Shown here: one piece after another, positions 1 through 7,392 of the stretch
Layout of the letters: every line of letters starts with the position of its first letter
Position numbering within the stretch: the first letter of the stretch is position 1
Source of the DNA: Flavobacteriales bacterium
Lineage (GTDB): Bacteria > Bacteroidota > Bacteroidia > Flavobacteriales > BACL11
Assembly (NCBI GenBank): GCA_018695965.1
Contig: JABHQB010000071.1
Coordinates: 1-8,937, forward strand
DNA: 8,937 nucleotides
Reading direction: 5' to 3'
Position numbers and translations under genes: made by a program
Notes under the pieces: model-generated
The model's input: the letters and a program-made list of their open reading frames with translations, nothing else
Databases searched by the model: none
Told to the model about the DNA's origin: nothing

Positions 1-345
1 TAATTGTTTTGACGAAGGTTTCTTGTTTTTACCGTATAATGAAATGATAGGAATTCCTGTCTTTACATCTATTCCATCTTCAATTTTTGCTCCTGCATCG
101 GCTTTTCCTCTAAATCCATGTTCTGGAGAAAAAACTTTTATTACATCTACCTCTAGACTTATTAAGCTATCCACCAAATGAGTGTTTTTTATCATGGAAG
201 TTTGATTTCCAACAATTGCAATTTTATTGTCTTCTAAAAGTGGTAAATATGCTTTTGTTCTCTCAGCAGCAACTTTTATTTGAGAGTAGCTTAAAACTGA
301 AAGTAATAAATTAAATAAGAGGAATATTTGTTTTATTTTAGCCAT
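1..345 (-). CDS. NamZ-type exo-beta-N-acetylmuramidase (DUF1343 / GH171), 5' part only
   Basis: Read on the minus strand from ATG at 345-343, this gives 115 codons open to the window edge, so the C-terminal part (probably most of a ~400-residue protein) is missing. Residues 1-22 form a signal peptide: basic MAKIKQ, a hydrophobic core of Leu/Phe, then the SYSQ ending common in flavobacterial secreted proteins. There is no lipobox cysteine, so a soluble periplasmic or secreted protein is expected. Residues 41-50 (KIAIVGNQTS) and 71-85 (VFSPEHGFRGKADAG) followed by TGIPIISLYG at 96-105 are the hallmark N-terminal blocks of the DUF1343 family. Characterised members (NamZ, GH171) remove terminal MurNAc residues from peptidoglycan fragments, feeding cell-wall recycling. 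The family call is firm; the exact substrate is inferred. The start is supported by the signal peptide beginning there and by the lack of an in-frame ATG just upstream. Its promoter must lie inside the divergent permease gene. Confidence 0.9.
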   Translation of the reverse strand, partial: MAKIKQIFLLFNLLLSVLSYSQIKVAAERTKAYLPLLEDNKIAIVGNQTSMIKNTHLVDSLISLEVDVIKVFSPEHGFRGKADAGAKIEDGIDVKTGIPIISLYGKNKKPSSKQL

Positions 346-350
346 TGGTA

Positions 351-1574
351 ATGAATGTAGAATATTTTATATCTAAACGAATTGTTAGTGCAAAGGAAAA
401 CAAAAATGTTTTTTCTCGCCCAATAATTCGTCTTACAATTTTCGCAATCGCTCTTTCGGTAGCTATTATGCTTATTTCTCTTTCCATTTTAGATGGTTTC
501 CAGTCGGAAATTACAAATAAAGTAATTTCTTTTGGTTCTCATATTCAAATTTTTAATAAAGAGAAAATATCAGATACAGAAGAGATTCCTTTAGAGTTAA
601 CGGATTCTTTGCTTATTTCAGTACAACAAAATTCTGAAATTAAAGATATTTCTAATATAATTTATGATTTTGGACTTGTAAAAACAGATGATGATTTTAT
701 GGGAATTAATCTGAAGGGAGTTGAAGAAGATTATGATTTCTCCGCTTTCTCTGATAAAATTATTGATGGGAATCGTATAAACTCAGATTCCTCAATTTTT
801 ATTTCTGAGAATATTGCTAATAAACTGAATTTAAAAGTTACAGATAAAATAAGAGTGTATTTTCCTTCAGTAAATTCGGAAAGAGTAAATGTTCGTCCTT
901 TTTATGTTTGTGGTATTTTCAATATTAATATGAATGAACTTGATGAGGCCCTAGCTTTTGTTTCATTATCAAAACTTCAGCAATTAAAGAAATGGGAAGA
1001 GAATGAAGTTTCTTTAATTGAAATTAAGGTATCAGATTTCAATAAAGTGGATGAGGTAAAAAATCAGCTAGAAGTTTCAGTAGAAGATTATTACAATAAA
1101 AATATTGTTAGTATAAAAGATTTATATCCTCAGATATTTGATTGGCTAGATCTTATGAATGTTAATGTAGTTGTAATTATTATTCTTATGTTGATAGTCG
1201 CTGTGGTTAATATTATTACTTCTTTGCTAATTCTGATATTAGAAAAAACTAAATTTATCGGAATACTAAAATCTTTAGGAACTTCAAATTGGTCAATTAG
1301 GAAAGTGTTTATGTATAATTCAATATATTTAGTTTCTAAAGGGCTTTTATGGGGGAATATTGTCGCATTGTTAATTTTATTTACTCAGCATCATTTCCAG
1401 ATTATATCTTTGGACCCAGAACTTTATTACATGAATTCAGTGCCAATTTCATTTGATTTATTCTCATTTATAATGTTAAATATCGGAACTTTAATAGTCT
1501 GTTTTGTTATGATGATTTTACCAACAATTGTAATTACAAAAATCTCAGCTGTAAAAGCTATTAGGTTTGAGTAG
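351..1574 (+). CDS. FtsX/LolC-E-like ABC transporter permease
   Basis: A 407-residue inner-membrane permease subunit. One N-terminal membrane segment (about residues 28-48) is followed by a large extracytoplasmic region (about 50-265, the MacB periplasmic-core-type domain, with the SHIQI block after TM1 typical of Lol-type permeases). Three C-terminal membrane segments follow, at about 271-295, 325-348 and 372-396. The cytoplasmic loop after TM2 holds FIGILKSLG, the coupling-helix motif that docks on the ABC ATPase, and the protein ends with the family-typical AVKAIRFE. Relatives in Bacteroidota are usually annotated as FtsX-family or lipoprotein-releasing permeases; the cargo cannot be told from sequence. 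No ATPase gene is in the window, so the partner must be encoded elsewhere. I chose ATG at 351 over an in-frame TTG at 345 because the family typically starts MN-x-EYFI-x-KR. No terminator separates it from the next gene, so read-through into the PLP enzyme is likely. Confidence 0.9.
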   Translation: MNVEYFISKRIVSAKENKNVFSRPIIRLTIFAIALSVAIMLISLSILDGFQSEITNKVISFGSHIQIFNKEKISDTEEIPLELTDSLLISVQQNSEIKDISNIIYDFGLVKTDDDFMGINLKGVEEDYDFSAFSDKIIDGNRINSDSSIFISENIANKLNLKVTDKIRVYFPSVNSERVNVRPFYVCGIFNINMNELDEALAFVSLSKLQQLKKWEENEVSLIEIKVSDFNKVDEVKNQLEVSVEDYYNKNIVSIKDLYPQIFDWLDLMNVNVVVIIILMLIVAVVNIITSLLILILEKTKFIGILKSLGTSNWSIRKVFMYNSIYLVSKGLLWGNIVALLILFTQHHFQIISLDPELYYMNSVPISFDLFSFIMLNIGTLIVCFVMMILPTIVITKISAVKAIRFE

Positions 1575-1580
1575 ATTTTA

Positions 1581-1588
1581 TAATTTCG
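1581..1588 (+). promoter_or_regulatory. Possible Bacteroidota -7 element before the PLP-enzyme gene
   Basis: TAATTTCG differs from the consensus TAnnTTTG at one base and sits about 20 bases before the ATG at 1608, as expected for a short leader. No TTG is found at a suitable -33 distance, so this is a weak candidate. The gene may instead rely on read-through from the permease gene. Confidence 0.25.
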
Positions 1589-1607
1589 CACAACAAATAA
1601 TACTTTA

Positions 1608-2582
1608 ATGAAATACTACAATAATATTATAGAAACTATAGGGAATACTCCTTTAGTAAGATTAAATAAAGTTAACGAATCAGATGCTTTAGTTTTAGCG
1701 AAAGTTGAAACTTTTAACCCTGGACATTCTATAAAAGATCGAATGGCACTTAAAATGATTGAAGATGCGGAAAAAGATGGAAGATTAAATCCAGGAGGAA
1801 CTATTATTGAAGGTACTTCAGGAAATACAGGGATGGGACTAGCTCTTGCCGCTATTCAAAAAGGATATAAATGTATTTTTGTATTAGCAGACAAGCAATC
1901 AAAAGAGAAGATGGATATTTTGCGTGCTGTAGGAGCTAAAGTAGAAGTATGTCCTACAGATGTTGATCCTGATGATCCTAGATCCTATTATTCTGTTTCC
2001 AGAAGGTTGTCAGAAGAAATTCCAAATTCATGGTTTGTTAATCAGTATGACAATCCTTCAAATTCAGTAGCTCATTATGAAAGTACAGGTCCAGAAATTT
2101 GGGAACAAACAGATGGTAAGATTACTCATTTAGTTGTGGGTGTTGGCACTGGAGGTACTATTTCTGGAACGGCAAAGTATCTAAAAGAACAGAATACTAA
2201 TATTAAAATATGGGGGATTGATACCTATGGTTCTGTTTTTAAAAAATATCATGAAACGGGAGAGTTTGATGAAAACGAAATTTACTCTTATATTACAGAA
2301 GGAATAGGAGAAGATATACTTCCTTCAAATGTAGATTTTTCTATTATTGATAAGTTTGAAAAAGTTACGGATAAAGATGGAGCGATTATGGCCAGAAGAC
2401 TTGCTAGAGAAGAAGGAATTATGGTAGGGTATTCTGCAGGATCGGCAGTTGCAGGAATAAATCAACTCAAAGAAAATTTAACTAAAGAAGATATAGTAGT
2501 AGTTATCTTTCATGATCATGGAACCCGTTATGTAGGAAAGTTATTTAATGATGATTGGATGAAAGAGCAAGGATTTATGTAA
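1608..2582 (+). CDS. Cystathionine beta-synthase / cysteine synthase-like PLP enzyme
   Basis: A 324-residue fold-type II PLP enzyme. The catalytic lysine is K43 in PGHSIKDR. The substrate loop TSGNTG is at 70-75, the PLP-phosphate loop GTGGT at 180-184, and the cofactor-ring residue region YSAGSA at 275-280. Several blocks resemble cystathionine beta-synthase more than CysK: YDNPSNSVAHYEST (147-160), TEGIGEDILPS (230-240), the SAGSA motif, and the tail ending in DDWMKEQGF. It lacks the N-terminal haem-binding extension and the C-terminal CBS (Bateman) domains of the animal enzyme, so it should be neither haem-bound nor SAM-regulated through such domains. The likely reaction is beta-replacement on serine or O-acetylserine, giving cystathionine or cysteine in the cytosol. 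Sequence alone does not settle which, and no cystathionine lyase or serine acetyltransferase gene is nearby. It follows the permease by 33 bp and ends just before a strong terminator. Confidence 0.88.
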   Translation: MKYYNNIIETIGNTPLVRLNKVNESDALVLAKVETFNPGHSIKDRMALKMIEDAEKDGRLNPGGTIIEGTSGNTGMGLALAAIQKGYKCIFVLADKQSKEKMDILRAVGAKVEVCPTDVDPDDPRSYYSVSRRLSEEIPNSWFVNQYDNPSNSVAHYESTGPEIWEQTDGKITHLVVGVGTGGTISGTAKYLKEQNTNIKIWGIDTYGSVFKKYHETGEFDENEIYSYITEGIGEDILPSNVDFSIIDKFEKVTDKDGAIMARRLAREEGIMVGYSAGSAVAGINQLKENLTKEDIVVVIFHDHGTRYVGKLFNDDWMKEQGFM

Positions 2583-2606
2583 AAACAAAAAGTTATTAAC
2601 TTATGT

Positions 2607-2642
2607 AAAAGTCAGATTAAATTATTGGTTTGACTTTTTTTT
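2607..2642 (+). terminator. Rho-independent terminator after the PLP-enzyme gene
   Basis: AAAAGTCA at 2607-2614 pairs perfectly with TGACTTTT at 2631-2638. The stem can be lengthened inward by four pairs that include G-T wobbles, leaving a loop of about 8 bases, and it runs into an unbroken T tract to 2642. It lies 24 bases after the stop codon and separates the upstream unit from dnaE. The outer A/T pairs would also give a weaker terminator on the other strand. Confidence 0.85.
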
Positions 2643-2656
2643 GTTTTCTAAATTTA
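2625..2656 (+). promoter_or_regulatory. Tentative dnaE promoter
   Basis: TTG at 2625-2627 and TAAATTTA at 2649-2656 (seven of eight positions overall, last base off from TAnnTTTG) are spaced by 21 bp, within the range described for flavobacterial promoters. Transcription would start near 2663, giving a leader of about 26 bases with no Shine-Dalgarno sequence. In such AT-rich DNA a one-mismatch hit is easily fortuitous, and the TTG lies inside the upstream terminator hairpin. Confidence 0.3.
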
Positions 2657-2688
2657 CAAGATAAAATTTTAATACTATATTTTAATAG

Positions 2689-5600
2689 ATGTACCTGATA
2701 TTCGATACAGAAACCACTGGACTTCCTCAAAATTGGAAGGCTCCATTAACTGATTTTGATAATTGGCCACGAATGGTTCAGATTGCATGGCAAATGCATG
2801 ATGAAAAAGGTTCTCTAATTGACGTTAAGAATTTCATTATAAAACCCGAGGGTTATGATATACCATATAATGCTGAACAGATTCATGGTATTTCTACAGA
2901 AAGAGCACAAAAACAAGGGATTGATTTAAAAATTGTATTAGAAGAATTTGCTACTGATGTTAAAAATTCAAAATTTGTTGTGGGTCATAATATCGAATTT
3001 GATAATAACATTGTTGGTTGTGAATTTCTAAGGTTAGAGATGAATAACTTCTTATCTAATTTCCCTTTGTTAGATACTATGAAAGAATCGACAGAGTATT
3101 GCCAGATTCCAGGAGGTAGAGGAGGTGGTTTTAAATGGCCAAGTCTTACTCAATTACACGAAAAACTTTTTGGAGTAGGTTTTGATGAAGCTCATAATGC
3201 TTCTGCAGATGTAGAAGCAACTGCTAGATGTTTTTTAGAGCTTCTTAGATTAGATGTGATTTCTGCAAAAAGATCAGGGTTGACTGAAGCTCAGTTAGAC
3301 GAGTATAAAAAAATAAATACTAAACCTTTTGACTTATTAGGATTAAATACTCAGCCTTATCAAGAAATAATTGATGAAAAAACAGATGAGTTGAATAAGG
3401 AGACTAAAACACAAGATTCTAATTTTAAAGAGCTGACAACAGATGCTTCTTTTTCTCATTTACATTTACATACTCAGTATTCTGTTTTACAAGCAAGTTC
3501 GGATATCAATGAGATAGCAAACAAATCTTTAGAAATGCAGATGCCAGCAGTGGCAATTACTGATATGTATAATATGTTTGGAGTATTTAAATTTCTAAAT
3601 GCTGTCTTAAATCACCCAGATAATCAAGTAGAAGAAGGAGAAGAACTAAAATTAAAACCAATTATTGGTTGTGAACTTGCTGTTTGTCGGGATCATAAAG
3701 ATAAAGAAAATAAAGATTACGGATTTCAACAAGTTTTCCTTTGTAAAAACAAGAACGGATACCACAATCTATCAAAACTATCATCACTAGCTTATGTTGA
3801 TGGATTTTATTATATTCCTAGAGTAGACAAAGATTTGATTCTAGAATATAGAGAAGATTTAATAGCGTTGACCGGGAGCAATTATGGAGAGATTCCAAAT
3901 TTGATTTTAAATGTTGGGGAACAGCAAGCGGAAGAGGCATTTGTTTGGTGGAAAGATACTTTTGGAGATGATTTCTATGTGGAGATTATCAGGCATGGTT
4001 TGGATGAAGAAAAACATGTAAATAAAATACTCCTGAAGTTTGCTCAGAAATATAACGTAAAGGTTATTGCTTCTAATAATGTGTTTTATCTAAATCAATC
4101 AGACGCAAACGCTCATGATGTTTTACTTTGTGTGAAAGATGGAGTAATTCAATCTACACCAAAAGGAAAAGGGAGGGGATATCGACACGCTCTTCCAAAT
4201 GAGGAGTATTACTTTAAATCTCAAGAAGAGATGAAAGAACTTTTTCTAGATATTCCTGAAGCAATTGATAATATTTCAGAGATTGTAGATAAGATTGAAG
4301 TATTTCAACTTAAAAGAGATGTGTTGCTTCCTGCTTTTGATATTCCAGAAGAATTTATAAATACAGAAGATGAGAAAGATGGAGGAAAAAGAGGAGAGAA
4401 TGCGTATTTACGACATATTACATATGAGGGAGCGAAATTAAGATACCCTAATATTACAGATGAAATAAAAGAAAGAATTGATTTTGAATTACAAACAATT
4501 GAAAATTCAGCTTATCCTGGATACTTCCTTATTGTAGCTGATTTTATAGAGCAAGCTAGAAAAATGGATGTTTCAGTAGGTCCTGGTAGGGGATCTGCAG
4601 CTGGTTCAGTTGTTGCTTATTGTACTAAAATAACAAATGTTGATCCTATTAAATATAATTTACTTTTTGAGAGATTTTTGAATCCTGAAAGAGTGTCCTT
4701 ACCTGATATTGATATTGATTTTGATGATGAAGGAAGAGGGAGAGTTATTGACTGGGTAGTTCATAAATATGGGTTTGATCAAGTCTCACAGATTATTACA
4801 TATGGAAAAATGGCTGCAAAATCATCTATTAGAGATACAGCTAGAGTTTTAGACTTACCTCTTGATGAGTCTGGAAGAATTGCAAATATGGTTCCAGATA
4901 TGCTTTCCCTTAGAAAATTATTTAATTTTGATGACAAGCAACTTAAGAAGAAGGTAAATGGAGATCAAATGTCTTCTGCAAAGGAACTAATTGGTCTTGC
5001 TGATGAAGAAGGTTTGTCAGGAGATACTGTTCGTTTAGCTAAGAAACTTGAAGGTTCAGTAAGGAATACAGGAACACACGCTTGTGGAGTTATTATTACT
5101 CCAGAACCATTGATAGACCTTATTCCTATGACAACTTCAAAGGATGCAGACTTATTAGTAACTCAGTTCGATAATAGTGTTGTGGAAAGTGCTGGGCTTC
5201 TTAAGATGGATTTCTTAGGACTTAAAAACTTATCTATTGTTAAGGATTGTATAAAAATAATTAAAGAGCTTCATGGTACAGAAATTGATATTGATTCTAT
5301 CTCTTTAGAAGATGAGAAGACTTATGAGGTTTTTCAAAGAGGTGATACAATAGGTATTTTTCAATTTTCTTCAGACGGAATGAGAAAACATTTGAAAATG
5401 CTGAAGCCTGATAAGTTTGAAGATTTAATTGCAATGAATGCGTTATACAGACCAGGTCCCATGCAATATATCCCGGAATTTATAAAAAGGAAACATGGTA
5501 AAACTGATGTGGTTTATGATTTGCCAGAAATGGAGGAATATCTGCAAGACACTTATGGAATTACAGTATATCAGGAGCAAGTAATGCTTCTTTCTCAGAA

Positions 5601-7014
5601 ATTAGGAAACTTCACAAAAGGTGAAGCTGATATACTACGTAAGGGGATGGGTAAGAAGATAAAATCTGTTGTAGAGAAAATGAAACCTAAGTTCATGAAA
5701 GGATGTGAAGATAATGGATTAGATTTAGAAAAAGTAGAAAAGGTATGGAAAGATTGGGAAAAATTTACTGAATATGCTTTTAATAAGTCTCACTCTACTT
5801 GCTATTCTCTTATTGCTTATCAGACAGCTTACTTGAAAGCTCATTATCCTGCAGAATTGATGGCAGCTATCTTAACATCTAATATGAATGACATAAAAGA
5901 TGTTACTTTGAATATGGAGGAATGCAGAAGTATGGGGATGAAGGTTTTGGGGCCAGATGTAAATGAGAGTTTTTACAAATTTGCGGTTAACAAGAAAGGA
6001 GAAATTAGATTTGGACTAGGAGCTGTAAAAGGAGTAGGGGAAGCTGCAGTTCGATCTATTGTTTCAGAAAGAAAAGAAAATGGTCCGTATAAAGATTTGG
6101 AAGATTTTGTGTGTAGAATAAGTTTAAAAGCTGCAAATAAGAGAACTTTAGAGAGTGTTGCTTTATCCGGAGGATTTGATTCATTTAAAGTTTATCGTTC
6201 CCAACTATTTAATATTGATAATGGAATGAGTTATTTGGAAAGAATGATGAAATTTGGAAATAAAGTTCAGACTGAGAAAGATTCAACACAAATAGATATG
6301 TTTGGGGAAATAGGAGAGTCAAGTATTCAAGCTCCTGAGATACCAAATACTGAACCTTGGGGCACTATGGAACTTCTTTCAAAAGAAAAGGAAGTAGTAG
6401 GTGTTTATATTTCAGGACATCCTCTAGATGATTATAGATTGGAGATAGATAATTTTGTAAACTCATCATTAGATGTTCTTAAGAATATGGAGAATGTAAA
6501 AGGAAGAGACTTAAGGTTTGCTGCTGTTGTAACTTCTGTAGAACATAAAGAGAGTAAAAATGGTAAAAAATACGGTGTAGTTCATTTGGAGGATTATATA
6601 GATGGTTTTCGATTATTCCTTTTTGGTACGGATTATACGGATTATAAAAACTTCCTTACCGAAGGATGGGTATTATTTATAAAAGGAAAAGTTCAATCTA
6701 GGCAATGGGGAGATTCTGATCAGTTAGAGTTTAAAGTTCATAAAATTAAGATGTTAGATCAGTTAGTTAATTCAGAAAATAGAACTCTATTAATTGAACT
6801 TCCTTTTGATGAGGTAAGTGATGAGAAGATTGAGACTGTATGTGGATTAATTGACGAAAATAAAGGTGATCATAACCTGAAGATAAAGCTAGTAAATTAT
6901 ACTGATAAATATATTGTTGACCTGCTTTCCAGAACAAATAGAGTAGATTTGAATAATAATTTAATAGATAATTTAAATAAAATAAATGGTGTAAAAGTTG
7001 TTATAGAATCTTAA
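2689..7014 (+). CDS. dnaE: DNA polymerase III alpha subunit with fused N-terminal proofreading exonuclease
   Basis: A 1441-residue replicative polymerase. Residues 1-~180 form a DnaQ-like DEDDh 3'-5' exonuclease: D6 and E8 in FDTETTG, D105 in HNIEFDN, H169 and D174 in HNASADVEAT. A linker leads to a PHP domain (~255-490) opening with HLHLHTQYSV. The polymerase core carries GPGRGSAAGS (631-640) and catalytic aspartates D675 and D677 (PDIDIDF) and D841 (KMDFLGL). An HhH region lies near 1105-1145, a beta-clamp binding motif QIDMF at 1201-1205 (compare QADMF in E. coli alpha), and an OB fold at about 1275-1365. The exonuclease is N-terminal to PHP rather than inserted in it, so this is a DnaE and not a PolC; to my knowledge this fusion is usual in Bacteroidota. 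All exonuclease and polymerase catalytic residues are present, but several PHP metal ligands are replaced (M293, N464, F466). It polymerises and proofreads chromosomal DNA within the holoenzyme. Confidence 0.97.
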   Translation: MYLIFDTETTGLPQNWKAPLTDFDNWPRMVQIAWQMHDEKGSLIDVKNFIIKPEGYDIPYNAEQIHGISTERAQKQGIDLKIVLEEFATDVKNSKFVVGHNIEFDNNIVGCEFLRLEMNNFLSNFPLLDTMKESTEYCQIPGGRGGGFKWPSLTQLHEKLFGVGFDEAHNASADVEATARCFLELLRLDVISAKRSGLTEAQLDEYKKINTKPFDLLGLNTQPYQEIIDEKTDELNKETKTQDSNFKELTTDASFSHLHLHTQYSVLQASSDINEIANKSLEMQMPAVAITDMYNMFGVFKFLNAVLNHPDNQVEEGEELKLKPIIGCELAVCRDHKDKENKDYGFQQVFLCKNKNGYHNLSKLSSLAYVDGFYYIPRVDKDLILEYREDLIALTGSNYGEIPNLILNVGEQQAEEAFVWWKDTFGDDFYVEIIRHGLDEEKHVNKILLKFAQKYNVKVIASNNVFYLNQSDANAHDVLLCVKDGVIQSTPKGKGRGYRHALPNEEYYFKSQEEMKELFLDIPEAIDNISEIVDKIEVFQLKRDVLLPAFDIPEEFINTEDEKDGGKRGENAYLRHITYEGAKLRYPNITDEIKERIDFELQTIENSAYPGYFLIVADFIEQARKMDVSVGPGRGSAAGSVVAYCTKITNVDPIKYNLLFERFLNPERVSLPDIDIDFDDEGRGRVIDWVVHKYGFDQVSQIITYGKMAAKSSIRDTARVLDLPLDESGRIANMVPDMLSLRKLFNFDDKQLKKKVNGDQMSSAKELIGLADEEGLSGDTVRLAKKLEGSVRNTGTHACGVIITPEPLIDLIPMTTSKDADLLVTQFDNSVVESAGLLKMDFLGLKNLSIVKDCIKIIKELHGTEIDIDSISLEDEKTYEVFQRGDTIGIFQFSSDGMRKHLKMLKPDKFEDLIAMNALYRPGPMQYIPEFIKRKHGKTDVVYDLPEMEEYLQDTYGITVYQEQVMLLSQKLGNFTKGEADILRKGMGKKIKSVVEKMKPKFMKGCEDNGLDLEKVEKVWKDWEKFTEYAFNKSHSTCYSLIAYQTAYLKAHYPAELMAAILTSNMNDIKDVTLNMEECRSMGMKVLGPDVNESFYKFAVNKKGEIRFGLGAVKGVGEAAVRSIVSERKENGPYKDLEDFVCRISLKAANKRTLESVALSGGFDSFKVYRSQLFNIDNGMSYLERMMKFGNKVQTEKDSTQIDMFGEIGESSIQAPEIPNTEPWGTMELLSKEKEVVGVYISGHPLDDYRLEIDNFVNSSLDVLKNMENVKGRDLRFAAVVTSVEHKESKNGKKYGVVHLEDYIDGFRLFLFGTDYTDYKNFLTEGWVLFIKGKVQSRQWGDSDQLEFKVHKIKMLDQLVNSENRTLLIELPFDEVSDEKIETVCGLIDENKGDHNLKIKLVNYTDKYIVDLLSRTNRVDLNNNLIDNLNKINGVKVVIES

Positions 7015-7031
7015 AAGAAATTATAATTTTG
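6998..7031 (+). promoter_or_regulatory. trxA promoter of Bacteroidota type
   Basis: TAATTTTG at 7024-7031 matches the -7 consensus TAnnTTTG exactly. The nearest suitable -33 element is TTG at 6998-7000, 23 bp upstream (the upper end of the described spacing) and inside the last codons of dnaE. Transcription should start near 7038, giving a leader of about 30 bases before the trxA ATG. This would let trxA and the DUF58 gene be expressed separately from dnaE. Confidence 0.65.
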
Positions 7032-7066
7032 TAACATTAATTATTAATTAAAAAAAAACAATAAAA

Positions 7067-7384
7067 ATGGCAATAGAAATTACAGATGGAAATTTTAGTG
7101 ATGTTGTATTAAAATCCGATAAAGCAGTATTAGTTGATTTTTGGGCAACTTGGTGTGGACCATGCAGAATGATTGCTCCGATAGTAGATGAATTACATAC
7201 CGAATTAGAAGGAAAAGCAGTTATCGGAAAGGTAAATGTAGATGAAAATTCAGAAGCCTCTGCGAACTATGGAGTAAGAAATATCCCTACAATATTAATC
7301 TTTAAGAATGGAGAAGTTGTAGATAAATTAGTTGGAGCGGTGCCGAAATCTGAAATTTTATCTAAACTAGAGTCTCATATGTAA
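7067..7384 (+). CDS. trxA: Thioredoxin
   Basis: A full-length 105-residue cytosolic thioredoxin. The active site WCGPC is at 29-33 (C30 and C33 are the redox pair) and is preceded by VDFWAT, with the buried aspartate D24. The cis-proline is P74 in RNIPT, followed by the family-typical LIFKNGE and a late glycine motif LVGAVPK. There is no signal peptide, so it is the cytosolic disulfide reductant, which takes electrons from thioredoxin reductase and serves ribonucleotide reductase and other targets. ATG at 7067 is the natural start: MAIEITDGNF aligns with the usual beginning of the family. It follows dnaE by 52 bp with its own promoter and is followed after 8 bp by the DUF58 gene, so those two are probably cotranscribed. 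Confidence 0.97.
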   Translation: MAIEITDGNFSDVVLKSDKAVLVDFWATWCGPCRMIAPIVDELHTELEGKAVIGKVNVDENSEASANYGVRNIPTILIFKNGEVVDKLVGAVPKSEILSKLESHM

Positions 7385-7392
7385 TATCTTCT

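Noticed and set aside
345..350. TTG at 345 as the permease start
   Set aside because: It adds only two residues (M-V) before an ATG that gives the family-typical MN-x-EYF start, and it would overlap the divergent NamZ start codon.
1575..1607. Terminator between the permease and PLP-enzyme genes
   Set aside because: No stem followed by a T tract is visible in these 33 bases.
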